Position numbers and translations under genes: made by a program | Assembly (NCBI RefSeq): GCF_932526225.1 | Contig: NC_064042.1 | Span: 3,517,001-3,581,000 of the forward strand | Length of the DNA stretch: 64,000 bases | Direction of reading: 5' to 3' | Source of the DNA: Nematostella vectensis | Taxonomy: Eukaryota; Cnidaria; Anthozoa; Actiniaria; Edwardsiidae | In this document: positions 24,259 to 34,974 of the stretch, piece after piece | Numbering within the stretch: the stretch's first letter is position 1 | Layout: every line of letters begins with the position of its first letter | Notes under the pieces: generated by a model | Databases searched by the model: none | What the model was told of the DNA's origin: nothing | The model's input: the letters and a program-made list of their open reading frames with translations, nothing else

Positions 24259-25351
24259 GGTCATGATTTTGTTTTAAGAAAATAACAGATAAAGTTTCAA
24301 GCTACTAGTCCAAATTCTCTAAGCCCCCCCCCCCCCCTCCCCCTCCTTTATAAAATTCACTTCGGCACTTTAATTTTATAAGATATTCTGATGCATTTCC
24401 TCTTTTTTTTTTCAGGCAAAGTACGTAATTGTGTGGCTAGTGGCACGCGTGTATTCTTTCCTTACATGCCAGGGGTAGGATTCCTACGACAGCGGTACCC
24501 CATCTTTCCGGTCCACGGCGAGGGTAGCTTGGCGATGAAAGAGTTAGAAGCTGTAAAAGATCTCCTGCTCAAGTCTGGGACGTACGGTTACGCTTTCCGC
24601 GAGACCCTGGGAACGGGTACAACGCCTCCCCCTGAACCTGAACAAGGAGTTACACTACAGATGAAAACAAGCAGGAGTAATTCAGTACCCTGGCACGAGC
24701 ACACGGTCACACTGGAACCACACGAGGTAGACACGTGAACAAGCTAGATATTGCACGTGATTATACACAAACAACTCGTGACATGAGCACGAGATGACAC
24801 ATGGTTTACAAGTGATTATACCGAAACAACGCATGGTCATTATTCATTATCGATTCAACTCGTTGTTTCGTTATACTTATCCTTATGAAGCACTGCGCAT
24901 TCTGCTTGGTATGTGCGATGATTTGACATTGTCGTACACGATTTTTACTAGAATAGCGTTGTTACGAAATTTTCGGTATGATGGATGGTCCACTAAATAC
25001 TCACAACAAAATCTGATTTGCTGATTAAAACACATTGTGCAACTTGTTATGAGACGTAGGAATGTCTCAAAAAGGTTTTGTAAAATTAGGCCTGACTAAC
25101 AATCTTTAGCTCAATTTTTCTTTTACCGATTTCAGGTGGAGTTTCTGAAAAATAGCAGAGGTAGTACATTAATAAAAACAACCACAGAATCAGCCGGTCA
25201 CATGCACGAGGTCAAGATAATGTTTAACACATGGAACAACATCAACCGCTGGGAGATGACGCAATGTGATTCGGTAAATGATCCAGCATGGAACAAGTGC
25301 AATGATCAGCATCCTTCCGACTTTGTGGTTATACCAGAGGGGATTTTGTAA
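20980..25351 (+). CDS. Secreted protein of about 706 residues, family not recognised
   Basis: Six coding exons join in phase: 20980-21396, 21955-22560, 22952-23221, 23830-24130, 24416-24726, 25136-25351 (TAA). The start ATG at 20980 opens a clear signal peptide (MSPRTSHLGFVLLLAALGGA, then SSS). Residues about 25-75 are helical and probably amphipathic. The rest looks like folded extracellular protein rich in Trp, Tyr and Arg, with few Cys and N-glycosylation sites NHT, NVT and NGS. Notable stretches are WFDLQEKIRFTSYTGRKDN, LHRWNPYDIQYKGD, FFPYMPGVGFLRQRYP and HEVKIMFNTWNNINRWEMTQ. A TATA-box promoter suggests strong or cell-type-restricted expression. I see no catalytic motif, transmembrane segment or known repeat, and no basis for calling it a toxin or enzyme. 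The fourth exon is preceded by a short acceptor tract (ACCAATAG) and is the least certain boundary. Confidence 0.82.
21776..21823 (+). repeat. Intronic copy of an exon-intron junction
   Basis: Repeats the end of the first coding exon and start of its intron (21368-21415) 408 bases further on, at about 90 percent identity, including the GAGAGGGGGAGGGGTGGGG tail. The donor GTGAGA has become GCGAGA. Confidence 0.85.
24223..24256. repeat. (AAT)n microsatellite
   Basis: About eleven ATA/AAT triplets in the intron following the fourth coding exon of the secreted protein gene. Confidence 0.9.
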
Positions 25352-26663
25352 TTATCCCCGGTCGTACTTTACGGTAGACTAGGGAGCAGTAATCAAAGAC
25401 AGGGCTTTAGTCATCATGTATTAAACAGGGGCTGTGTTAGGCATGAATTAATTGTCCAATCAGAGGAGATTTTGGTAATAAGCTTTACCGGGATTTTAGT
25501 CACATTAAATGGGAAGTAGTGGCATATACCTGGGCTTTTAGTCGCATTGAATGGGAAGTAGTGGTATTTATCCAAAACCGGGCTTTTAGTCGCATTGAAT
25601 GGGAAGTAGTGGTATATATCCAAAACCGGGCTTTTAGTCGCATTGAATGGGAAGTAGTGGCATATACCTGGGCTTTTAGTCACATTGAATGGGAAGTAGT
25701 GGTATATATCCAAAACCGGGCTTTTAGTCGCATTGAATGGGAAGTAGTGGTATATATCCAATACGGGGTTGGTACTTACACTAAATTGGCAGGCACAATT
25801 CTCAAAACTGAGAGTAATTCAGTAAGCAGAAAGTAATTGCTAAGCAAAATAGTGTGTAGCATTATAAGGGTGATTGTGTTTAAAAAAAATTACTTCATAC
25901 AGCTGGGTATTTTGTAAGAGAGCTCGACTCTTCTTGTAGTTTATGGGAATAAAACCAAACTAAAAATTTAACTAGTTGCTTGCCTTTTTTTCTAAAAAAA
26001 AATAAATCGGATTGTATATGGTTAATTGAAACTTAAGAATATGATGTTTGAAGCCTCATGGGACGCGAGGCACCACAAAAGTGACGACATTCATCGTTTA
26101 AAATTCTCTTTTTGGACTATTTATACTGAAAAACTGAAACTGTTATCAGGATCAAAAAGGTAGATAGTGTTGTAGCGCGCGTGTTTTCCATTGAAAAATC
26201 GCCTATGATATATCTCTGTATTAGCGCTCTCCTCTCTTAGCAGGTGCAGCCAGTTTAAAATTTAAGACGTATACACCACTTTAAACCAGAGGCTTTATTA
26301 ATGAAGCGTTATCTCGCGTACCTTGAATATATGTACGTCCAATAAGGGGAAGTCGCGCGCAATGGCACAAATCATTGCTCAATGTGGGGTATTACCTCTC
26401 ATATAACCCTTACCCCAGCAACGGTATGGTCTTACGGCGCAGCGACTACTCCCCCCACCCCCCCCCCCAAAAAAAAGAGACTAACTGGTCGGGGCTGAGA
26501 AATCTTAATCATGGAAAGGAAGGGGGGAGGGGTAGCCATGACTATATGGTCTGGTAGCTCACTATATGGAAATCTCGATTTCTCATAATAATATCATTTT
26601 TGATTGTTCACCATTGAAGTGTCGCTACATACATGTCCGTATCATGTGCGTCTCATGTCGTCT
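25352..26663. other. Intergenic, with 48/42-bp tandem array at 25495-25765
   Basis: The array alternates units of 48 and 42 bases built on GGCTTTTAGTCGCATTGAAT plus GGGAAGTAGTGG. The rest is AT-rich without supported genes. A polyC/A run sits near 26450-26475. This gap is shared by two converging 3' ends. Confidence 0.7.
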
Positions 26664-29486
26664 TCAGACTATAAAGTTATTCAAGTGATCAGTAGGCGAT
26701 GAAGGGCGTGCCTTGCCGGCTTTGATTGACATCCCGACGCACACGAAAGCCATGGCAGTGCCCAGGATATAGATGTAAAAGGCCCAACCGAGAGAACATT
26801 GTCCGAGATTGAAACTGTCCGCGTCCGGTCCGCAAGCTTGTCTTACTTCCACGCCTCCCCACCCTGATGGGTATGCGGCCGCCGAGAATCCGAGAAACGA
26901 AGCTACAAAAAGAGTACAAGATAGAAGGGTAAGCAAGCACCATATCAGTCAATCTTGTTTTAAAACTGTCGATTTCGTGATAACTGCGATTTGGCTGGCA
27001 GCCATCTTGGAAATAAAGCCTAGTCCTTAACGTTTTAGAATATCACAGGTCTCCCGCGCGCTCGCCCCAGGCTCTTTTAGACCATTTAGAAAAACGAAAG
27101 CCATTCATTGGTATGATGAATAATAATGAATATACATATACAGTTAAACATGAATATCATGAATACGTAAATTTAGGAATATTCACGAAATTTTATATTG
27201 AATGCATCGAGTCGAAGGCATACAGGGCGCACCAGACATCCACCATACGACTCGTGTCTGAAAAAGGAACGCAGCTTTGTTGAAATTGATATATATATAT
27301 ATATATATATATAGTTATATTTTTTTTGGAGGGAGAAAACCGGGGAACCCGGTGACAAACCTGCTCGGAGAAAAAGCAAGAACCAATAAAATCGCTTCAG
27401 AACAGGACGCCGAAACCTGGAACTTAAGCTGTGAGGTGTACGAGTATAATACGACAGTACGAGCAACCTTCTGCAGTACCACACAGGCACCCCTCCCCGA
27501 GGAAGTGATGAAGAAGATCTTCATAGAAAAACAAGTTCTCGGGTAAAAAGTCGTGTGTGAAAGTCGGCACTTTAACATAAAAGTCTTATGTATGCAACGC
27601 TTAATGATTGTAAAAGTGGTGGTGCAATGTTAAATGTTACCAAGGAAAGGCGCCTTAATGAAAGTCTTATGTAGGCAACGAATTGATGCTCAATACGATT
27701 GTAAAAGTCGTGTTGCAATGTTAAAAGTTACCAAGGAAAGGCGCTTTAACATTGAGCATCAATTGGTTGTGTAGGCAACGAATTGATGCTCAATACTATT
27801 GTTTCGTGTCCGAATGTTGAAAGCATTTCGCATTCCGTCTTTTAAGTTTCTTTTTTTATTTATTTTGGATTTGAGGTATCCAACAATTGAACTTCGTTAT
27901 GGTCTTCAATCAATATTTGAAAAAAAAAATATGAAAAAAAACTCTTGTGTTTAATTTTATTAAATTTAAAAAAAAAATATATGAAAAAAAAACTCTTGTG
28001 TTTAATTTTATTAAATTCAATCGATATCGCAACAACTCCCCCAAATCAGCCGATGGAAATAATGGATGCTTTCTCACACTTGGTACTTTGGTAGGAACGA
28101 ATAGGCGCAGGCCCGTAGCCAGGATTTTGAGCGGGGGGAGGGGGGGGGGGGGTTCGTTTACCCATTAAGCGGACCATCTTCTGTTAGGTAGCTCGCCCTA
28201 GCTTGCAGTGGTACTCAATTTTCCTTCATTAGAGCGGACCTTCCAGTCCAGTGGGATGATTCTTCCGAACCCCCCGAACCCCCCCTGGCTACAGGCCTGA
28301 GGCGACTCGATCTATACTCAATAAACTCAATAACGGATATGTTTTATTCTTTGCTATCTATTCATTTATCTTTTACTAATTGATATGGCCATTCAAGTTA
28401 TTATTACACTTCGAATAAAAAACAAAAAATAAAACTACAATTTTTTCCACAAGATTCCTCAAGTCGGTACCATTAGATTTCCAAATGAATTTTCAAATAA
28501 TATAATTCTCCAATTATCATCTGGGTTGAACAAGTTTTCTTCTAAAAGCCTTCGAAGGCGATATTTTTTCTGCATCACTTGATAATCAAATTATAGACGC
28601 TCATGAGGTCAACACTCTCACACATCATCATGTGTAGCGGCTTAAAATGACCTTTTTATCCTACTTCAGCAAACAAAATTCCTCGTATATCGTTTTGACC
28701 ACCGTGTATAAACTTTATAAGACGCGCATTTATCAACTAAAAATTCACCACCAACAATCAGTCGGACTTCACATCGGAACTCTATTAATTATCTCTGAGT
28801 GTTTAGCGGAAGATATTTTGTCACCTTTCAACAAATGAATTCGAGGTGTTGATTACAATAACAGGCTTGTTTTGATTGCAGGGAAAGTTAATTTCGCTTT
28901 AGCTAAGTTATGGGTTTTGAAAAAAGAAAATATATGGACTTTATATTAGATTTAATTTAATAGTGGAATAAAGACTTGAGGATTAAGGTTCTTACTCTAC
29001 AGCGAGCTAAATCATAGCCCAGAGAGAGCTTAAAAGCTCGCTGAGATGCTTGAGTTTTATGTTGTTTGTGACTATGTTTAGATATGTAAATACATTTAAC
29101 TCACCGGCAAAAAACTGTACAATTCCGGCCACTTTTCCCGATGACTTTGTGATGATATCTCGCATACAACACGAGCAAATAGCGGTCAAGCAGACAAGAA
29201 GTAGAAGGCCACAGCCGATACCAATAAGAACCGTACAGGCTTTCCACGATGTAGAGGGGATATCGGCGAAGCTAGCATAGCGCCCGCAAGCTTGCATGAC
29301 ATATGTACTTCCATCTTCATCCTTGGCCAAAAAATTACAGCGACGAAACACGCCAAAGTGTACAGAAACTCCAAGCGTTTTCCCTTCGATCCAATAAGGT
29401 AGATAAAAACTGACGCAACAGAGTAAAGAGCTTATAACAGACGAAAGAACCCAAACGACCCCAATAGGGGTCAGAGATTTAGCCAT
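26664..29486 (-). CDS. LHFPL-family tetraspan membrane protein
   Basis: Two minus-strand exons, 29486-29105 and 26902-26664, join in phase (G|CT) to a protein of about 206 residues, the usual LHFPL length. The donor is GTGAGT and the acceptor TTTTTGTAG. It starts MAKSLTPIGVVWVLSSVISS, the typical LHFPL opening. It then has FGVFRRCNF, CGRYASFADIPSTSWKA, IGIGCGLLLLVCLTAICSCC and the conserved C-terminal YPSGWGGVEVRQACG and LGQCSLGWAFY. These are the landmarks of LHFPL proteins in the claudin/PMP22 superfamily: four membrane spans and a Cys-containing first extracellular loop. Vertebrate members partner with ion channels and receptors (hair-cell transduction complex, GABA-A receptors); the partner here is unknown. 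The 2.2-kb intron holds a MITE, short repeats and a poly-TA tract. The subfamily number cannot be fixed by eye. Confidence 0.93.
26946..27110. repeat. Copy of a dispersed repeat shared with 59450-59760 and 60540-60716
   Basis: Shares GGCTGGCAGCCATCTTGGAA, then CCTAGTCC, ACGTTTTA, AATATCACAGGTCTCCCGCG and CCAGGCTCTTT with the copy near 59640-59750. It lies inside the LHFPL intron. Confidence 0.75.
27288..27312. repeat. (AT)n microsatellite
   Basis: About twelve AT dinucleotides in the LHFPL intron. Confidence 0.9.
27575..27800. repeat. Three diverged copies of a ~90-bp unit with inverted core
   Basis: Each copy has GTCTTATGTA(T/G)GCAACG, ATTGTAAAAGT, GTTGCAATGTTAAA and GTTACCAAGGAAAGGCGC. 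The motif AATTGATGCTCAAT and its inverse ATTGAGCATCAATT alternate, giving hairpin potential. Confidence 0.7.
28108..28299. mobile_element. 192-bp MITE with 16-bp inverted ends and 5-bp target duplication
   Basis: Left end CAGGCCCGTAGCCAGG and right end CCTGGCTACAGGCCTG are inverted copies with one mismatch. The flanking AGGCG at 28103-28107 and 28300-28304 is duplicated. A G-run follows the left end and C-runs precede the right end. There is no open frame. It lies within the LHFPL intron. Confidence 0.85.
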
Positions 29487-31068
29487 GTTTGTAGTGTGCT
29501 TTGGAGTCTGGCTTGCTTGGAGAGAAACCCTTCAGACTGTGACCAGTTTATTGGCTCCAGTTCATTAACAAGCTTATTTGGCTGGTATTTGTGACTCGTG
29601 GTAGCTGTTAAAATGGACGTGTTGCTGTAAATGATTGTTAATGAAGATTTTGACGACAAGTCGGCACACGAACTAGAAGAGTTTACCTAAATGCGATTAA
29701 TACAGCTTATGGAACAGCTTTGAGTTTAACCAGACCGCACTTTTTGCACGATCTTTGGTGTCTTTGGCGCACTCTTAAACGCAAATCATTAAAAGTGCGT
29801 TTTCTCCAAGGTCGACTGCACAGTCAAGCCCACACAATAGCCTTGTATTCAATAACTCACCCCCGTGAATTGCTTTCGATTTGCTCAGAGAAACAAACAC
29901 AACAGACTCCCTGCACAGCAGACCAATGAGAGGAAGGAATCAGCACTTTCAATTAACACGCCCCTTTTGTACTCGGCAGTCCTGGAGTGCTGGACCTTTT
30001 TTTTGTTTGAAAGGACTTCTTTTAGGGGTAGACGAAAGGACTTCTTTTAGAGTAGGCTAATCTGACAGAATAAAAGACGATGAATTGGTTCAAAGGTCAG
30101 TATGGGCAATTTGTTATGTGGTTATCTACCACGGGCAATAAGAATGCTCTAGCGTTCGTCACTGGCCCGACGTGTGTAGTTGTTATTTCAAAGTTTCCAA
30201 ATTCGTCATAAAGTAATCACCAACATATTACAGGGCCGTATCAGAGGGTGGGGGCACTCGAACTTCTGTTAAACATACACGATATGCACATATTCAAATT
30301 GTTCATTATGCAATACCATAGTAAAGACAAAATTGTCATTTCTGGGTTGAAAAACAGGGATAGGGACATGCCCAAGTGCCAGCAAACTTTATATTATCTG
30401 AGTTCCTTCGGCTTCGGCGCCCTAACTCACACAGAAGTCGCAAGAAGTGTTCATCTCAGCACTTTTGACCCACGAAATCTCGAGAGCTGCTTCATGAAAT
30501 TGTTTGGAAACAAGAGCTATAATTCTGTTTCAGGCCCATGTCATCTTATAAACTAAGTTTCCAGAGCTTCTCAAGTCGCCTTTAAGAATAAAACTGAATT
30601 GAACCTAAGAAGCCACAGTCCTCTGGCATCCGTGGGAGCCACGCTTTAGTAGTTCAGTAGATGGCTGATAGATATGTGGTTGGAGGGAGTCACACGGAGT
30701 CATGAGAATTTGTGCGCTGAACTCGACGCCCTCCCGAGTGCGGTATGCGCCAAAGAAGTGATGAACAAATGTTAACAGGGTTGTTGGGGTAGTAAAAACC
30801 TATTTTTAGATTTAAAAAAATAAAAAAAATATAAATTTAAAAATAGGAAGCAGTTTTTAACCAATATTTTCTGGTCAGAATATTCCCCTAGGCTATTTAA
30901 CCAATGTCAAAAAATATCTCCGTCTGCTTATAGGAGCTAGTTTTTATATTGCCGCAATAACGATCGTGCTTTCGCATGATCGAAATACTTGTCATATGAC
31001 AATCGCTTGGCAACCCTGTGGTATGCTACCACGATCACAGCAGCGGTTATATCCATCCCGGAATCAAA
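29487..31068. other. Intergenic region between divergent LHFPL and MPDU1
   Basis: Should hold both promoters. Nothing is strongly recognisable. A sequence starting CAGGGCCGTATCAGAGGG near 30234 resembles one end of a miniature transposon without a matching second end. AT-rich from 30780 to 30960. Confidence 0.5.
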
Positions 31069-34030
31069 ATGGCGGCCGAAGGTCTATTTGCTTCTCTTGT
31101 GTTGTTAATCCTTCCTAAAAATTGTTACGACGAGTTCTTCGTCAAATTCAACTTCTTTCACGGTGTGTTATCTTTCATTTTATGAATTTAAGGTGTTTTA
31201 TTTGTGGATTTCCACTGGGATTTTTGCCATGTTTATAAAGCCGGTTCAAGTTGAGGACGTGGCTGCTGTCGTTGATAACTTGATCCCTCGTTTGTAATTC
31301 ACAGTTCCATGCCTCAAGCTAGCGATCAGTAAAGCTCTGGGATATGGAATTGTCGTTGGCTCATCTATCAGTAAGTATATTTATTATTGACATCGATTCG
31401 TCTGGCTTGTGACGCGACGAACTACAGTAAATTACTGCAGTTCGTCGCGTCACAAGCCTACTATTTTTGACAAAAAAGAAATTACTAATTTAGTAGACTT
31501 TTTCTGAGTGAAAACGATTCATTACAGTAGACTATAAGGTAATGGTACCTATTATCGGACACTTAAGATTAGAGCTAAAATATCTCGCGTACTAAACACA
31601 ATTGAATCATAGGTTTTACAGCTAGAAATCATTGACTATTAAACATAATAATTCGACCTAGATAACGAAAATTCGATGGTTAAATTCGGGAGAAAACAAT
31701 CGCTGGTAAGAAGTGTTGTGAAGCCCTATAATAGGATGCTCTTACCTAATATGGGACACCCTAGCCCTATTTTCGGACAGCAGATTTCTTCGCAAAAAAT
31801 AACGGGAAAATTATGTTTCATTTTCAATGAAGTACAGCAGGCAATAATTGTTGACAATTGTACTTTGCAAAAGTCACGGTAGAATTAAGTTTGAGACTCT
31901 TTCTCCTCTGTAGCAAGCGATTCAAAACACATGCATCGCACCTGTGACAAACTGCACACCGAAATGTACTTTCGCTTGGCGATTACTCAAATTTATGTTG
32001 AATTATTCTGTGTTTGCTTGTACCATGGGAGATCAACAACAAAATGGCTTATTCGCTGAAAGACTTTCATCACGATCGGTAAATCTTGGATTTTTTTACG
32101 ACTTTTTTTAGTACTCACGTATTCAAGTCAAAGAGAGGATTCAATCCCCGTTTTACAGTGCATGAAAGTAAATTATTTCTGGTTTGGCGAAACAATAAAT
32201 TCTCCTAAAAAGCTTCAGAATACAGGTTTTCTAATGTTGTTTTTTTGACTCGATGGGTCATTTTTTGGCGTGTTTACCTATTGTTTGAGATATTTATTAT
32301 TTTTTCGAGTGTCCGATAATAGGTACCACTACCTTACTTATTTTTTTTTCTTTTCTGGAAAATTGATGCTTTTTTTATTACATTTTATGATAGTCTACTG
32401 CAGAGACTCTTCCGTAACAATCCCATATTCTGAATCAGAATCATGCTCTAGATCACACAATCATTTTCTAAGAGAAGTTTGCAAAAAGCAAATCACTGCT
32501 GTATTCAAATGAAGTTGCACATGGAAAATCCATGTTTTAACCTGCAGTGCTTCATACATATCCAATATGCAATATACTGTATAAACAAGTAAGTGTAATT
32601 GAAAATCAATCTAGATTTAAAAAGCTTTAGTAAGCATTCACATGGCTTTTTTAAACCACTATTGCCTTAAACACATGGGCTCTCAACTGAAACCCTATTT
32701 AAAATACTTGTATATATACTAACCAGTAGGAATTGTGTCTCAGTCAAGATCCCACAGATTATAAAGGTGGTGAATGCTGGCAGTGTAGTAGGACTTAGCC
32801 TGATGTCATTCTTTACCGAGCTTGTCGCCACCACAGCTACTTCTGCCTACAGCCTTGTGAAAGGATTCCCATTTAGGTAAGCCTTATATGTAAAAAGCAA
32901 AGGTGGTATGGTAACTTTAAACAGCGAAATTGTAACATGACAAATGTATGACAAAGTATATTTATTGGTAGTGTTGCTATAATACAGTATATACTGTCTA
33001 GGGTTGTTTTGGGGTACCTCACTTATCAGGGGTTGGATTGCTGAGCTTCAGAGTCTGACCTCTCCATGCCCTGAGCTACATTTGGCTCTAATACCTCTGA
33101 TAAAAAGTTTGTTTTTATTCCAGCACTTGGGGGGAAAGCTTCTTTCTGTGCATCCAGACATCGCTACTCATCATCCTCTACTTTCACTTTAACCGCAAGC
33201 CCATGATTGCAGCTTTATTCTGTGGCCTCTATGCCGTTAGCGTCTATGTTCTGCTTTCAGACAAGGTCTCCCTTGATATACACACCAAGCTGGTGTCTTT
33301 GAATGTGCCTTTGATGGCTATCAGTAAGGTAAGGTGTCCCTGGATGTATACCTTTCATGGCTATTAGTAAGTTGAGGTGTTGCTGAACATGTGTACAGAA
33401 TTAATGTTTTTTAACCATACGCGCGTTGATTCTGCATGGATTCTGAGCCCAATCAGTTTGTCAACACGCCTCTGTGGGATCCACGTACCAAAATCATCGC
33501 AGTAGTTTTGCTCGTTAGAAGATAGAGTGTACATTTTAATGGGAGTGATGTTATTCTATTAATAAGGTGAGGCGTTAATGTTAGGTTAAGCCTCCAGATT
33601 ATTTTGATAATGAGCTAAAATAGGAATTTCAGTGTTATGATCTCAATAATGTATTTGATTTAAAATGTTTTATGTTGCCTTAAAAAGAGTTCACAGTAGT
33701 CTGTCTCATTAATATGAGTATGTATCTATTAGACTACTTTCCATGACTGTCATACTGGCTCAATGCATACCATAACCACATACCATTCCCTTCCAGTTAC
33801 TCCAGATCGTTGCCAACTTTCGCAATGGCCACACAGGGCAGCTCTCCTTCATCATGGTATTTCTTCTGTTCGTTGGTGCCATTGCCAGAATCTTCACCAC
33901 CGTCCAGGAAACTGGAGACACCATCATGCTGGCAACATACTGCATGACCACAGCACTGAATGGAATCCTGGTCGCCCAAGTCTTGTTCTATTGGAACGTC
34001 AAGGTTGATACTCACCAGAAGAGAGATTAG
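31069..34030 (+). CDS. MPDU1: MPDU1, mannose-P-dolichol utilization defect 1 protein
   Basis: Five exons join in phase: 31069-31162, 31305-31370, 32744-32876, 33124-33328, 33797-34030 (TAG), giving 243 residues, close to the vertebrate length. It opens MAAEGLFASLVLLILPKNCY, then HVPCLKLAISKALGYGIVVG. The first PQ-loop motif is at about residues 54-60 (IKIPQII). ELVATTATSAYSLVKGFPFS and WGESFFLCIQTS follow. The second repeat (LLQIVANFRNGHTGQLS, then ARIFTTVQETGD) keeps Gln without Pro, as in other MPDU1 proteins. Seven membrane helices are expected, in the endoplasmic reticulum. Known role: needed for using mannose- and glucose-phosphate-dolichol in N-glycan, GPI-anchor and related synthesis. 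The ATG sits in AATGGCGGCC, a YY1-like context common at housekeeping starts. Intron 2 carries a transposon with inverted ends and a palindrome. Confidence 0.96.
31404..31458. repeat. 55-bp near-perfect palindrome in MPDU1 intron 2
   Basis: Arms GGCTTGTGACGCGACGAACT and its exact reverse complement (20 bp each) surround an inner CAGTAA-A-TTACTG, so almost the whole segment is self-complementary. Confidence 0.9.
31525..32400. mobile_element. Nonautonomous DNA transposon candidate, ~0.88 kb
   Basis: The outer ends CAGTAGACTA (31525) and TAGTCTACTG (ending 32400) are perfect inverted 10-mers. Inner inverted segments AAGGTAATGGTACCTATTAT plus CGGACAC (left, to 31562) and their reverse complement (32309-32335) match at 26 of 27 positions but are offset, so the right end carries extra sequence. 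No transposase frame is visible. The TATTATCGGACAC-type ends recall pogo/Tigger-like elements, which is only an impression. No target duplication is evident. Confidence 0.6.
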
Positions 34031-34974
34031 AAGATAAGGAAATTTATAATGGTGTTGGCATTTGGCTTGGCCTTCTTCTTTGACTTTCACCTTGACTTTT
34101 AATGTCACCTTTGACTTTCACCTTGACTTTTTTCTAGACATTAACCTTGACTTTCACCTTGTCCTGAATCAATTTTGGCGAATTTTCTTTTGACTTCCAC
34201 CTTAAGCAAGTCCTTTTTTATGGTTTGCAATCAATGTTGCAAGACCAATTTTGTAAAGAAATTACCATATAACCTTTCAAAAAATATTTCATTTGCCAAA
34301 TTACATAAAATTATTGCAATAGCATCTCTTATGCAGACGATGAAAATGGATGATTTCTCACTTGGTGTTTCGCTAGGATAATAAGATCTGACAGAGACAT
34401 TTTAACGTGTATGTTCACCTTACACTTGTACTTTATTTATTTACTTTACGTTTAACGAGGATCTTTCAGGGTGCTGGGCATTAAATTATATTTTTTGGAA
34501 AAAATGTGGAATTTTTTATTAGATTTGTATTATTTTGGCATGTTTAAAGGTGTTCCAAAATTTCACTCCATTCAGACCCTTTTTGTACTTCACTTAAGCT
34601 TATTTGTTTGTTCATTTTTATGCTGCGTCATTGTTATATTTTAATTTTATATGTTGTCTCATAACGAGGAAACATTTTCTTGGGGATTTTAGTTCAGTCA
34701 ATGTATTTCTACTTTTTGTACACGTTGGGTTTTATACTCGGATTATTAATTTGATTAAAGTTGTGCTCTTTACCTATTGTGTTTTGTTGTTTCAGTACCG
34801 TCGCACAGTAATGAATGAGGTGGGGGGGGGGGGGGGGGGGGCACACGGTGCGCAAACAGCTAAATTGACAGATTAAAATTATTCTTAAAGAGGCTTTTTT
34901 GTGTAGGCCAGTATAACTCCCCATACCTCATTTTACGTGTCGGCACGATCTTACTAAGTGCAGTATAATGCTAT
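34031..34974. other. MPDU1 3' flank and intergenic
   Basis: A short tandem motif GACTTTCACCTTGACTTTT recurs three to four times at 34075-34165, probably in the 3' UTR. A G-run of about 20 lies at 34821-34840. No other feature is seen. Confidence 0.5.

Noticed and set aside
27277..27546. Plus-strand frame with AETWNLSCEVYEYNTTVRAT
   Set aside because: Lies in the LHFPL intron, partly within a poly-TA tract. No splice partner or recognised domain; perhaps a transposon remnant.
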